NCBI RefSeq assembly: GCF_025499425.1
Contig: NZ_JAIMCB010000007.1
Location: forward strand, 1 to 64,000
Length of the DNA: 64,000 nt
Source: Acidiferrimicrobium sp. IK
Lineage (GTDB): Bacteria; Actinomycetota; Acidimicrobiia; Acidimicrobiales; Palsa-688
Direction of reading: 5' to 3'
In this document: piece by piece, positions 8,497 to 16,354 of the stretch
Position numbering within the stretch: the stretch's first letter is position 1
Layout of the letters: every line of letters begins with the position of its first letter
Position numbers and translations under genes: made by a program
The notes under the pieces: model-generated
Seen by the model: the letters and a program-made list of their open reading frames with translations, nothing else
Database searches by the model: none
Told to the model about the DNA's origin: nothing

Positions 8497-9063
8497 GTGA
8501 GCACGCCCACCATCCCCGCCACCCTGACCGGTACCTACACCATCGACCCAGCTCACAGCCGGATCGGGTTCGTTGCCCGCCACGCGATGGTCACCAAGGT
8601 CCGCGGCTCGTTCAACGAGTTCGAGGGCTCCGGCTACTTCGACGCCGCCAACCCGGGGAACTCCAAGCTGCAGCTTTCGATCAAGGCGGCCAGCATCGAC
8701 ACCCGCAACTCGGAGCGCGACACCCATCTGCGCTCGAACGACTTCTTTGACATGGACGCCTACCCCCAGATCACCTTCTCCTCGACCAGCGTCGAGCAGA
8801 CCGGCGAGGGCCTATTCCGGGTCACCGGGGACCTGACCATCAAAGGAGTCACCCGCTCCGTCACCATCGACTTCGAGTACACCGGCAATGCCGTCGACCC
8901 GTACGGCAACCAGCGGATCGGCTTCGAAGGAACGACGGTCGTCAACCGCAAAGACTGGGGCGTCAACTGGAACGCGGCGCTCGAAGCCGGCGGTGTGTTG
9001 GTCAGCGAGAAAGTCACGCTGGAGTTCGATGTGTCCGCTATCCGCAGCGGCGAGACCGCTTGA
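8497..9063 (+). CDS. YceI-like lipocalin-fold protein
   Basis: A 188-residue YceI-domain protein with GTYTIDPAHSRIGFVARHAMVTKVRGSF at the start and FRVTGDLTIKGVTRSVTIDFEY in the middle, both hallmark stretches. YceI proteins form a beta-barrel that binds long isoprenoid quinones or other lipids and are often induced by stress. No signal peptide is seen, so this copy is cytoplasmic. GTG 8497 is preferred over ATG 8482 because AGGAG (8484-8488) is well placed for it. It is the first gene of the operon divergent from the MarR repressor. Confidence 0.87.
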   Translation: MSTPTIPATLTGTYTIDPAHSRIGFVARHAMVTKVRGSFNEFEGSGYFDAANPGNSKLQLSIKAASIDTRNSERDTHLRSNDFFDMDAYPQITFSSTSVEQTGEGLFRVTGDLTIKGVTRSVTIDFEYTGNAVDPYGNQRIGFEGTTVVNRKDWGVNWNAALEAGGVLVSEKVTLEFDVSAIRSGETA

Positions 9064-9159
9064 GCGGCCTCCGAGGCCTTAGCGCTCCCGGTACCAAGAC
9101 CGTCCACTCCGAGCCCGCCCCGCGGACCGTTGCCCGCGCCCCCGTCCGAAAGAACCCCA

Positions 9160-9699
9160 ATGCCTGTGTCACCTGTACGTCTCAACCATGCTGTGCTCTT
9201 CGTCGCCGACCTCGAGCGCTCGGTCCGCTTCTACACCGAGGTGTTCGCCATGGAGGTGATTGCCCGTGAACCGCGCGCCGACGCGGCGTTCTTGCGCCTC
9301 CCGCGGTCGGGGAACCACCACGACCTTGGCCTGTTCGGCGTCGGAACCGCCGGCACCCAGAGGCGTCGCGGCGCGGTCGGCCTGTACCACCTGGCGTGGC
9401 AGCTCGACACCATCGACGAGCTGGCCGCCGCCCGCCAGACCCTCCTCGGTGCCGACGCGTATACCGGCGAATCAAGCCACGGTGCCACCAAGAGCGTCTA
9501 CGGCGTGGACCCCGACGGCAACGAGTTCGAGCTGATGTGGATGCTTCCACGCGGCAGCTGGGGGGTCTACGAGAGCTCCGCTCCCATCGACCGTCTCGAC
9601 CTGACCGGGGAGATCGAACGCTGGAAGGGCGTGGCCACCGCCGGCGAGACCACCGCAAAGACCGCGACAGCCAGCCTGCCCGGGGCGGTCCGGTCATGA
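9160..9699 (+). CDS. VOC-fold (glyoxalase/catechol 2,3-dioxygenase-like) enzyme
   Basis: A vicinal-oxygen-chelate protein of 179 residues with two beta-alpha-beta-beta-beta modules. Candidate metal ligands are His10 (RLNHAVLFV), His77 (GLYHLAWQ) and Glu122/Glu124 (GNEFELMW). DxDGNEFEL near the second module end is typical of ring-cleaving extradiol dioxygenases and their relatives. ATG 9160 is chosen, as the family starts a few residues before the first strand. The stop overlaps the next gene's ATG (ATGA). Beside a MarR regulator and a hydrolase, it matches MhqA/MhqE-like enzymes thought to act on quinones. The substrate is inferred, not known. Confidence 0.82.
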   Translation: MPVSPVRLNHAVLFVADLERSVRFYTEVFAMEVIAREPRADAAFLRLPRSGNHHDLGLFGVGTAGTQRRRGAVGLYHLAWQLDTIDELAAARQTLLGADAYTGESSHGATKSVYGVDPDGNEFELMWMLPRGSWGVYESSAPIDRLDLTGEIERWKGVATAGETTAKTATASLPGAVRS

Positions 9700-10340
9700 C
9701 CGCCTTCGCCCCGCCGGCGGTGGCCTGGCACGGTGACTCTGACGCGGCGGCCCCACTCGTAGTGCTGCTACACGGAAGGGGCTCCAACGAGACCGACATC
9801 ATCGGCCTCGCCGATCATCTGCCCGCCGGAGCGGCCTACGCGGCGCTGCGGGCCCCGATCGGCGAGGGCGGCGGATACGCCTGGTTCGCCAACCGGGGTA
9901 TCGGGCGGCCCACCGCGGCGTCACTCGCGGAGACCATGGCTTGGTTCCGGGCCTGGCTCGACCAGGTGGCGCCGCCCGGACGCCCGGTGGTGCCGGTCGG
10001 CTTCAGCGGCGGCGGGGCCTTCGCCGGCGGCCTGATCTTGTCCGACCCGTCGCGCTACGCCGGCGCCGGGATCCTCTACGCCACCTTGCCCTTCGACGCC
10101 GGCGTCCCCACCACCCCGGACCGGCTGGCCGGCCTGCCGGTGCTCGTCGCCCACGGCGACGCCGACAACGTCATCCCCCGCGAGCTGTTGCAGCGCACCT
10201 GGGCCTACCTCAACGGCGAGGCCGGCAGCCAGACCACCGCGGTACGCGACCCAGGCGGCCACGGCCTGAGCGCCGGTGTCGTCGAGGCCACGTCGGCCTG
10301 GCTGGACCGGCTGCTGGGGCTGGGGCAGGTCTCGGCATGA
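9696..10340 (+). CDS. Alpha/beta hydrolase (carboxylesterase/phospholipase family)
   Basis: A 214-residue serine hydrolase. The nucleophile is Ser104 in VGFSGGG, the acid is Asp157 in HGDADNVIP and the base is His189 in DPGGHGLS. The oxyanion region is LLHGRGSNE. This is the YpfH/MhqD-type esterase group. It starts in an ATGA overlap with the upstream dioxygenase gene and ends in another ATGA overlap with the LLM gene, so translation is coupled through three genes. It may hydrolyse ring-cleavage products or thiol adducts, but this comes from context only. Confidence 0.86.
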   Translation: MTAFAPPAVAWHGDSDAAAPLVVLLHGRGSNETDIIGLADHLPAGAAYAALRAPIGEGGGYAWFANRGIGRPTAASLAETMAWFRAWLDQVAPPGRPVVPVGFSGGGAFAGGLILSDPSRYAGAGILYATLPFDAGVPTTPDRLAGLPVLVAHGDADNVIPRELLQRTWAYLNGEAGSQTTAVRDPGGHGLSAGVVEATSAWLDRLLGLGQVSA

Positions 10341-11416
10341 CCGGCGGAGAAGGCCGGGGCTTCGAGATCGGGGTCTTCACCTTCGGTGAGGTCACCGGCG
10401 ATCCGGTCACCGGCCGGGCTGGCGACCCGGCGCGGCGGCTGCGGGAGTTCGTTGACCTGGCCCGCATCGCCGATCAGGCCGGCCTGGATGTGTTCGGCGT
10501 CGGCGAGCATCACCGTCCCGACTTCGCCATTTCGTCCCCGCCGGTAGTCCTCGCCGCGGTGGCCCAGGTCACCGGGCGCCTCCGGCTCACCAGCACCGTG
10601 AGCGTGCTGTCCACCGCCGACCCGGTCAAGCTGTTCGAGGACTTTGCCACCGTCGACCTTCTCTCCGGGGGACGCGCCGAGATCACCGCCGGCCGCGGCG
10701 CCTACACCGAATCGTTTCCGCTGTTCGGCCACGACATCGCCGACTACGACGAACTCTTCGAGGAAAAGCTCGACCTTCTCCTCCAGCTGAACCGGGCAGA
10801 GCGAGTCACCTGGTCGGGACGCCACCGTGCCCCCCTCGCCGATGCCGGCGTCTACCCGAGACCGGTCCAGGGGCAGCTCCCCGTGTGGATCGCGGTGGGC
10901 GGCACCCCGGCCAGCGTGGTGAGAGCCGGTCGCCACGGTCTGTCGCTCTACCTCGCGATCCTCGGCCAGCCCGACCGCTTCGTCCCCCTCGCCGACCTTT
11001 ACCGCCGATCCGGCGTCGGCGCCGGTCACGATCCTGCGGCGCTGCGTGTCGGGGTGACCAGCCACTTCTACGTGGAGGACACCTCCCAAGGCGCCCGGGA
11101 CACCTTCTACCCCTACTACTCGCGCTACATCGGCGAAAACATGCCCGCCGCGCGCGGCCAAGTCCTCCCCCGAGACGCCTTCGACGCCTGGGCGGGCCCG
11201 CACGGTGCACTGGTGGCCGGCAGCCCGCAAGAAGTGATCGACAAGATCCTGTGGGAACACGAGCTGCTCGGCCACGACCGGTTCCTGGCCCAGATCGGCC
11301 TTGGCGGCCTCCCCTTCGCCGAGACCGCCCGGTCCATCGAACTCCTGGCAACCGAGGTCCTGCCAGTCGTGCGGCGAGAAACGGCGCCGGCGAGCCGGAT
11401 GAACGTCGGATCCTGA
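10337..11416 (+). CDS. Luciferase-like (LLM) flavin/F420-dependent oxidoreductase
   Basis: A 359-residue TIM-barrel monooxygenase-type protein. It has the family signature near the N-terminus (ADQAGLDVFGVGEHHRPDF), the central RLTSTVSVLSTADPVKLFEDFATVDLLSGGRAEITAGRG and the late LPVWIAVGGTPASVVRAG. Such enzymes use FMNH2 or coenzyme F420; the lineage makes F420 plausible, but the sequence alone does not settle it. It is the last gene of the MarR-controlled operon and is translationally coupled to the hydrolase. Reduction or oxygenation of xenobiotic or quinone-like substrates is the likely role. Confidence 0.85.
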   Translation: MTGGEGRGFEIGVFTFGEVTGDPVTGRAGDPARRLREFVDLARIADQAGLDVFGVGEHHRPDFAISSPPVVLAAVAQVTGRLRLTSTVSVLSTADPVKLFEDFATVDLLSGGRAEITAGRGAYTESFPLFGHDIADYDELFEEKLDLLLQLNRAERVTWSGRHRAPLADAGVYPRPVQGQLPVWIAVGGTPASVVRAGRHGLSLYLAILGQPDRFVPLADLYRRSGVGAGHDPAALRVGVTSHFYVEDTSQGARDTFYPYYSRYIGENMPAARGQVLPRDAFDAWAGPHGALVAGSPQEVIDKILWEHELLGHDRFLAQIGLGGLPFAETARSIELLATEVLPVVRRETAPASRMNVGS

Positions 11417-11852
11417 CGCCGACCTGATGAAGGCCGGCTTCGATGTCATCGGCTTGGATGTCATCGGCTTGGATGTCGTCGGCTTCGACGCCTTCAAGGG
11501 TGGTTTGCGACAAGGCGAGCGGGCCCGGCACGACGATGGTGCAGGCCCTGAGAGAGGTAGCGGGTCGAGCCGATGACGCGCTGATCTCGATGGTCCGTGA
11601 CTACCCTCATAACCTGAACATCCTCTTCGGTGATGACGGCGTCGATCTGACTTCCGGCGAGACGCACTCGACTGGTCCGACGTGGCGAACCGGACGGCGG
11701 ACACCGCGCTGGCTGTGATGCCCAAGGACTTGAAGTCCGCCCTCCTCGAAAGCGCCGAGTACAACGTGGCTCGCCCCGACCGCCACCCAGCTGCTCGATT
11801 TCATGGCAACGGGCAACCCCCAAGCGCACTGACCCGAGTCGGCGCGACGCGG
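11417..11852. other. Intergenic stretch without a supported gene
   Basis: These 436 bases hold no reading frame I can recognise. Short frames exist (for example a frame from ATG 11427 of about 50 codons that starts through the 15-base repeats), but they lack a ribosome-binding site and a family match. The stretch could be remnant DNA between the LLM operon and the minus-strand methyltransferase gene, whose stop is at 11853. Confidence 0.5.
11442..11486. repeat. Three tandem 15-base repeats
   Basis: GATGTCATCGGCTTG occurs at 11442-11456 and again, identically, at 11457-11471. A third copy with two changes lies at 11472-11486. The period is a multiple of three, so on the plus strand it reads as DVIGL repeats. 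It lies just after the stop of the LLM gene and has no obvious function. Confidence 0.8.
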
Positions 11853-12578
11853 CTAGGCGACTGGTCGCCGGCCGCCGAAGATGACGTGGTCCAGCTCCTT
11901 CCAGTAGACGTCGACCGCTTCGAAGCCCGCCGAACGGAGATACTCGAGCTGAGGGCCCAGCGGGATGATGTGGCGTACGTGGTTGTCCCAGCGGGCCTGC
12001 TCCTCGGGCGTCCGGTGGGCCCGCTTGAGGGCGGTCTGCGGATCCCGGCGATCCTGCACCCGCCTCCACGCGTCCTCCACCGCCGGGTCCTCGTTGGAGA
12101 CGGGGTCGTAGTTGAGATACCAGCCTCCCGGGGCCAACCGGGCGAACACCTCCCGGAAGAGACCGTCCTTGCGCTCGTCGGTCAGGTGGTGCACGCAGAG
12201 GGAGGAGATCACCGCAGGCAGCCCCCCGGCTAGATCATCCGGCCACCGGCCGGCGGCCATGTCGATCTCGACGTAGCGGTAGCGCCCAGCGTATGCAGCG
12301 AGCGCCCGCTGCCCCTCCTGCATCATCTGCGTCGAGTAGTCCGCCAGAACGGCGGTAGCGGAGGGGTAGCGATCCAGCACGGCCCGCGACGCGGCGCCGG
12401 TACCTGCTCCCAGGTCTACGAAGGTGAACTCCTCGTGTTCGGCGAATGGCAGGAGCTCGGCCAGGAGCCGACGGGGCCAAGCCCGGGCCCGCTCCCGCTC
12501 CTCCTCGGTGGCGACCCACTGCGCCACGCTGGCATCCGACTTCCATACCGCTGCGTTTGACTCCGCGCTGCCGACCAT
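11853..12578 (-). CDS. Class I SAM-dependent methyltransferase
   Basis: A 241-residue Rossmann-fold methyltransferase. Motif I is FTFVDLGAGTGAASRAV, the acidic loop is VLADYSTQMM, motif II/III is ISSLCVHHLTDERK and the post-motif is LAPGGWYLNYD. The N-terminal AVWKSDASVAQWVATEEERERAR is shared with small-molecule methyltransferases of this group. ATG 12578 is chosen over GTG 12608 because it fits the family start and leaves the divergent regulatory region free. The substrate cannot be read from the sequence. Its upstream region adjoins the CsoR-type palindrome of the thioredoxin operon, so shared control is possible. Confidence 0.82.
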   Translation of the reverse strand: MVGSAESNAAVWKSDASVAQWVATEEERERARAWPRRLLAELLPFAEHEEFTFVDLGAGTGAASRAVLDRYPSATAVLADYSTQMMQEGQRALAAYAGRYRYVEIDMAAGRWPDDLAGGLPAVISSLCVHHLTDERKDGLFREVFARLAPGGWYLNYDPVSNEDPAVEDAWRRVQDRRDPQTALKRAHRTPEEQARWDNHVRHIIPLGPQLEYLRSAGFEAVDVYWKELDHVIFGGRRPVA

Positions 12579-12616
12579 GGCGACACCGTATCTCGGCGGC
12601 CCCCTCACCTCGCGGA

Positions 12617-12632
12617 ATACCCCTAGGGGTAT
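12617..12632. promoter_or_regulatory. CsoR/CstR-type operator (copy 1)
   Basis: ATACCCCTAGGGGTAT is a perfect 16-base palindrome of the kind recognised by CsoR-family repressors. It lies about 60 bases upstream of the thioredoxin-cstR-DUF302 operon and just outside the divergent methyltransferase start. Related copies are at 18098-18113 and 20863-20878. Confidence 0.8.
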
Positions 12633-12692
12633 GATGGTTGTGTACTGCGTGGGCCGGGGATCCGGCCGGAAGAAACAGAGGAGGAGGCTCTC

Positions 12693-13067
12693 GTGGCCAC
12701 TGTGGCGCTGACAAAGGACACCTTCGAGGAGACGGTGCAGTCCAACGACGTGGTGCTGGTGGACTTCTGGGCCGGTTGGTGCGGTCCGTGCCGGATGTTC
12801 TCACCCGTCTTCGAGGCGGCGGCGCAGCGACACCCCGACATGGTGTTCGCCAAGGTTGACAACGAGGCGGAGTCCGAGCTGGCCAGACAGTTGGGGATCA
12901 TGTCCATCCCCACCCTGATGGTCTTCCGGGACCAGATCCTGTTGTTCTCCCAGGCCGGCGCCCTGCCCCAGGCCGCGCTCGAGGACCTGATCAAGCAGGT
13001 CAAGGACCTGGACATGGACGACGTGCGCCGCCGCATCGAGGAGCAGCACGCAAGTGCAGCTTCCTGA
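12693..13067 (+). CDS. trxA: Thioredoxin
   Basis: A 124-residue thioredoxin with the redox motif WCGPC (Cys30, Cys33) in VLVDFWAGWCGPCRMFSPVFE and the cis-Pro loop GIMSIPTLMVF. A short charged C-terminal tail (DMDDVRRRIEEQ) exceeds the usual 105 residues. The start is GTG 12693, with GAGGAGG upstream. It is the first gene after the CsoR-type palindrome and overlaps the next gene, the sensor itself. Thioredoxins reduce protein persulfides, which fits the persulfide-stress setting. Confidence 0.92.
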   Translation: MATVALTKDTFEETVQSNDVVLVDFWAGWCGPCRMFSPVFEAAAQRHPDMVFAKVDNEAESELARQLGIMSIPTLMVFRDQILLFSQAGALPQAALEDLIKQVKDLDMDDVRRRIEEQHASAAS

Positions 13068-13323
13068 GGAGGTGACCGCCGAGGTCCGCACCCGGCTTCG
13101 CCGGATCGCCGGACAGGTTCAGGGAGTGGAGCGCATGTTGCAAGAAGGCCGCGACTGCAGGGAGATCGTGGCCCAGATCTCGGCCGCCACCAAGGCTCTT
13201 GAGCAGGCCGGGTTCCGCCTGGTGGCCGAAGGGCTGACCTACTGCATCCAGCGACCGGAGGAGGCCGAAGCCGACGGCTACGGCGTCGACGTGGTGCAGA
13301 AGATGTTCATGAAGCTGGCCTGA
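13054..13323 (+). CDS. cstR: CsoR-family repressor, CstR-like persulfide sensor
   Basis: An 89-residue all-helical DUF156 protein (RLRRIAGQVQGVERMLQEGRDC, then QISAATKALEQAG). Copper-sensing CsoR uses Cys-His-Cys. Here Cys35 and Cys64 are present, but the His expected four residues before the second Cys is Gly60. Retaining two Cys without the His is the pattern of CstR-type proteins, which form di- or trisulfide links when persulfides rise. The GTG start lies inside the end of the thioredoxin gene. It probably represses its own operon through 12617-12632 and the similar sites at 18098 and 20863. A copper role is less likely but not excluded. Confidence 0.78.
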   Translation: MQLPEEVTAEVRTRLRRIAGQVQGVERMLQEGRDCREIVAQISAATKALEQAGFRLVAEGLTYCIQRPEEAEADGYGVDVVQKMFMKLA

Positions 13324-13432
13324 CCGAGCGGGTAGGAGGTTCCCGTTGGGCTGTTGTGGCTGGAGTAGCGGTGGGGACGAGCCGGTAGGGACGGCGCGGC
13401 GGTCGACAAACCGCCGGGCGAAGGAGGAAACG

Positions 13433-13855
13433 ATGGGATACGCGCGCATGGTGACGCTGGACGAACGGTTCGAAGAGGCGGTCACCAAGGTCAAGGAGGC
13501 GTTCAAAGATCAAGGCTTCGGGGCCCTGACCGAGATCGACGTCCAGGCCACGTTGCGGGAGAAGCTCGGCACGGAAATGGAGCCGTACCTGATCATCGGG
13601 GCGTGCAACCCCCAGCTAGCGCACCGGGCGATCGGAGCGGTGCCGGCGGTCGGGGTCTTCCTGCCATGCAACGTGGTCGTCCGGGCAGACGCCGGCCGTA
13701 CGGTCGTCGAAGCGATGGACCCCGACATCATGGCCAAGGTGATCGCCGACCCGGTCTTGGAGAGCATCGCCGCGGAGGCCTCCGGTCGGGTTCAAGCAGC
13801 GCTCGATTCGCTAACTTCCAAATCCTCGACGTCACTGCCGCCGGACCACGAGTAG
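13433..13855 (+). CDS. DUF302-domain protein
   Basis: A 140-residue protein with the DUF302 pattern: MVTLDERFEEAVTKVKEAFKDQGFGALTEIDVQATLREKLG, then YLIIGACNPQLAHRAI, then VGVFLPCNVVV. Cys residues stand in GACNP and LPCNV. These proteins are often encoded beside CsoR/CstR sensors, thioredoxins and rhodaneses, but their biochemical role is unknown. ATG 13433 has AAGGAGGA upstream. An in-frame TTG at 13346 with GGAGG upstream would add a Cys-rich leader starting GCCGWSS and is a possible alternative start. Last gene of the thioredoxin-cstR operon. Confidence 0.78.
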   Translation: MGYARMVTLDERFEEAVTKVKEAFKDQGFGALTEIDVQATLREKLGTEMEPYLIIGACNPQLAHRAIGAVPAVGVFLPCNVVVRADAGRTVVEAMDPDIMAKVIADPVLESIAAEASGRVQAALDSLTSKSSTSLPPDHE

Positions 13856-13905
13856 CAGGGTCGGGGTTCTCAGCCCGGGCCCCGGCGTCTGAACCGCCTT
13901 TGGTG

Positions 13906-15042
13906 CTAACCAGTCGGCGGGCTCGGCGCCGATCCGCCTGAGACCCTGTGGCGGGCGGGAAGCACCAGCCGGAAGGTGCTGCCCTTGCCTAGACCACTGG
14001 ACGCGGCGGTCAGGTCGCCCCCGTGGGCGCGAGCGATGGAGCGGGCGATGGTCAGGCCGACCCCGCTCCCGCCGGCGTGGCGGCGTGAATCGACCCGGAA
14101 GAACCGTTCGAACACCCGATCCTCGTCGCCCGGCGCGAGACCGATCCCGGTGTCGGTCACGGTGATCGCGGCGGAGGCGTTCTGCCCTGGTTCCAGGCTG
14201 ACCCGCACTGTCCCGCCCGCCGGGGTGTAGGACAAAGCGTTACCGATGACGTTGGTTAGCGCCTGGATTAGACGGTCGCGGTCCGCCCGGACCGGCGCCA
14301 CCCGACCTGCGTCGACGATCAGCTGCACGTTGCGGTCTCGGTACTGGGCCCGCAGCCTTTCGGTGGCCGCTCCTACGATGTCTCCGAGATCGTCGTCGGC
14401 CAGGTGCAGATGTAGGGCCCCTTCCTCCGAGCGAGAAACGGAGGCCAGGTCGGCGGCCAGCCTCTCGAGTCTCTGCAGCTCCACCCCGATCTTGGGCAAG
14501 ACCTCCTCGGCGGGGAAGATGCCGTCGGCCAGCCCGTCGGTGTAGCCCCTGACGGCGGTGAGGGGGGTGCGCATCTCGTGGGCCACGTCTCCTATCAGCG
14601 CGGCCCGGCGCCGCTCCGTGGCGTCGAGGGCGCGGCCGAGGGAGTTGACGTCGCGTACCAGAGCCGCCAGTTCGGGCTCGTGAGGCTCGGGGACGATCTG
14701 CTCGTAGTGCCCGGCGGCCAACCGGTGAGTCGCGTCGCGGATGGCGTCAATGGGCCGAAGCAGGCGACCGGCGACCAAGACCGCGGCGGCCACCGCGGCC
14801 ACCAGGCTGACCGCCAGCGCCACCAGCAGGGCGCGGGTCAGCGCCCACCCGAAGGTGGCCTGGAGATCCGCCATGCCGGCCCCCGCGTGTCCGCCCATCT
14901 CGAAACCCATCCCGGTCATGTGGTGGTCGAACAGCTGGCGGCCCACGATCTCGATCACTGCGGCCATGACCGCCGCGCCGACCACGGCGACAAGGGCGTA
15001 GGAAAGAAACAGCCGTAACCGCAGCGTGAGGCGTCTCATCAC
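13906..15042 (-). CDS. Membrane sensor histidine kinase with Met/His-rich extracytoplasmic loop
   Basis: A 378-residue kinase. Membrane helix 1 is residues 10-33 and helix 2 about 70-92. The HAMP region is 93-145, the phospho-acceptor His155 lies in GDVAHEMRTPLTAVRGY, and the ATPase has NVIGNALSY, DTGIGLAPGD and GGSGVGLTIA. The short external loop (about residues 36-62) contains DHHMTGMGFEMGGHAGAGM, dense in His and Met, as in copper or silver sensors. The start codon overlaps the response-regulator stop (ATGA). It is probably a Cu/Ag-responsive kinase acting on the adjacent regulator; the metal is inferred from the loop only. Confidence 0.87.
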   Translation of the reverse strand: MMRRLTLRLRLFLSYALVAVVGAAVMAAVIEIVGRQLFDHHMTGMGFEMGGHAGAGMADLQATFGWALTRALLVALAVSLVAAVAAAVLVAGRLLRPIDAIRDATHRLAAGHYEQIVPEPHEPELAALVRDVNSLGRALDATERRRAALIGDVAHEMRTPLTAVRGYTDGLADGIFPAEEVLPKIGVELQRLERLAADLASVSRSEEGALHLHLADDDLGDIVGAATERLRAQYRDRNVQLIVDAGRVAPVRADRDRLIQALTNVIGNALSYTPAGGTVRVSLEPGQNASAAITVTDTGIGLAPGDEDRVFERFFRVDSRRHAGGSGVGLTIARSIARAHGGDLTAASSGLGKGSTFRLVLPARHRVSGGSAPSPPTG

Positions 15043-15734
15043 CGCCCACCTCCCATCTTGTAGCCGACCCTCCGCACCGTTGTTATGAACCTCGGCCTGG
15101 CTACGTCGTCTGCCAGCTTGCGGCGCAGGTTGCGGACATGGACGTCGACCACCCGCTCGTCGCCGAAGAAGTCGTAACCCCAGATTCGCTCCAGCAGCTG
15201 GCGGCGGGTGAAGACGACCCCGGGGGAGCCGGCGAGGACCGACACCAGATTGAACTCCAGGGCAGTCAACTCGACCGGCTCGCCGTCCACCCTCACCTCA
15301 TGACGGTCGCGATCAACCTCGAGCCCTGCCACCCGCAGCGTGCCGGCTGACGAAGCGGTCGCGGGGGAGCGGGGACGGCGGAGAACCGCCTTGACCCGCG
15401 CCACCAGCTCCCGGGGACTGAAAGGCTTGGTGATGTAGTCGTCTGCTCCCACCGCGAGCCCCACCAGCCGATCGAGCTCCTCTGCCTTGGCCGTCAGCAT
15501 GATGACGTAGACGTCCGAGATGGCTCTGATCCGGCGCAGGACCTCGACGCCGTCCATGTCGGGCATCATCACATCGAGGATGACCACGTCGGCGGCCCGG
15601 GCGCCGAAGCGCTGCAGGGCTTCCTGGCCGTCAGCCGCCTCGACCACCTTGTATCCGTCCGCCTCCAAGTAGCGGCGGACTATGTCACGAATCGAGGCCT
15701 CGTCGTCGACGATCATGACCAGCTGTTCGTTCAT
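15039..15734 (-). CDS. OmpR/PhoB-family response regulator
   Basis: A 231-residue two-domain regulator. The receiver has DDE at residues 10-12, phospho-acceptor Asp54 in VVILDVMMPDMDG, Thr in IMLTAKAEE and Lys in ITKPFSPREL. The winged-helix domain contains ELTALEFNLVSVLAGSPGVVFTRRQLLERIWG and VDVHVRNLRRKL. It precedes and overlaps its kinase gene. The next upstream gene on the same strand encodes a Met/His-rich secreted protein, so the three may be one metal-response unit. Confidence 0.92.
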   Translation of the reverse strand: MNEQLVMIVDDEASIRDIVRRYLEADGYKVVEAADGQEALQRFGARAADVVILDVMMPDMDGVEVLRRIRAISDVYVIMLTAKAEELDRLVGLAVGADDYITKPFSPRELVARVKAVLRRPRSPATASSAGTLRVAGLEVDRDRHEVRVDGEPVELTALEFNLVSVLAGSPGVVFTRRQLLERIWGYDFFGDERVVDVHVRNLRRKLADDVARPRFITTVRRVGYKMGGGR

Positions 15735-15803
15735 TCGCGTTCCTTCGCGCCGCGGGCACCCCCGCCGATGGAGGCGAGGGTGGCCGCCGCGGCTTGCAGC
15801 GGG

Positions 15804-16118
15804 TCAGCTCGAGCTGCCCCATTGATGGCCGGTGCCGTCCATCGGCCGGTCGGCCCGCGGACCGGTACCGTCCAGGGCGCCGCTCATCTGCTGATGGCCC
15901 TGTCCCGAGCCGGGATGCGCCATCGTGGCTTCGCCGCTGTGGTGCCAACCGGACCCGTCCCGAGCCTGGAGCATCTGATGATCACCGGTGCAGGTGCGGG
16001 TGACAGCCGGGGCATTGCCCGACCCGGAATCGGTGGTGGCGGCCACCGCTACTCCCGAAGGAACGAGCACGGCAAGGGCGACTGCGCCGCCTGTGAGAGC
16101 CTTGTGCCAGCGTCTCAT
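15804..16118 (-). CDS. Small secreted Met/His-rich protein, possible metal-binding
   Basis: A 104-residue protein with a clear signal peptide (MRRWHKALTGGAVALAVLVPSGVAVA, cleavage near residue 27). The mature part is short and low in hydrophobic residues. It contains one Cys, about six His and four Met in spaced pairs such as GDHQM, WHHSGEATMAH and GHQQM. That composition resembles periplasmic copper-binding peptides. It lies immediately upstream of the two-component genes, with GGAGG-like sequence before ATG 16118. No family was recognised, and the metal role is inferred from composition and neighbours. Confidence 0.6.
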   Translation of the reverse strand: MRRWHKALTGGAVALAVLVPSGVAVAATTDSGSGNAPAVTRTCTGDHQMLQARDGSGWHHSGEATMAHPGSGQGHQQMSGALDGTGPRADRPMDGTGHQWGSSS

Positions 16119-16147
16119 CTTTGTTCACCTCCTTCTCGTTGATCGGC

Positions 16148-16162
16148 TTCACTATCAGTGAA
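16148..16162. promoter_or_regulatory. Candidate regulator site upstream of the Met/His-rich gene
   Basis: TTCACT-ATC-AGTGAA is a dyad 30 bases upstream of the secreted-protein start. GTGAA recurs downstream at about 15-base spacing (around 16172 and 16196), as expected of PhoB/OmpR-type direct repeats. The adjacent response regulator is the obvious candidate binder. Confidence 0.4.
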
Positions 16163-16354
16163 CGCCCGGTCGGTGAAGGCGAGTCGTGGGCTCACGTGAA
16201 GCTTGAATGAAGCCGGCCGCAGGTGTAGAGGCCATACGACCCTATTGCGACCTAGGGCGGTCCCATCTGGATACGGTCAGCGCCGCTACGCCAGGGCCAG
16301 GAAGCTCAACTCCGCGGTGCTCGAGGGGGCGCGGGGCGAAGCTGTCGGAGGCTC

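Noticed and set aside
10205..11764. 519-codon open frame antisense to the LLM oxidoreductase gene
   Set aside because: No recognisable domain. It is a shadow frame of a clear gene, and its start region lies over the repeat gap.
13054..13323. Copper-sensing CsoR identity for the DUF156 protein
   Set aside because: The His ligand four residues before the second Cys is replaced by Gly, and neighbouring genes handle sulfane sulfur, so a CstR-like role fits better.
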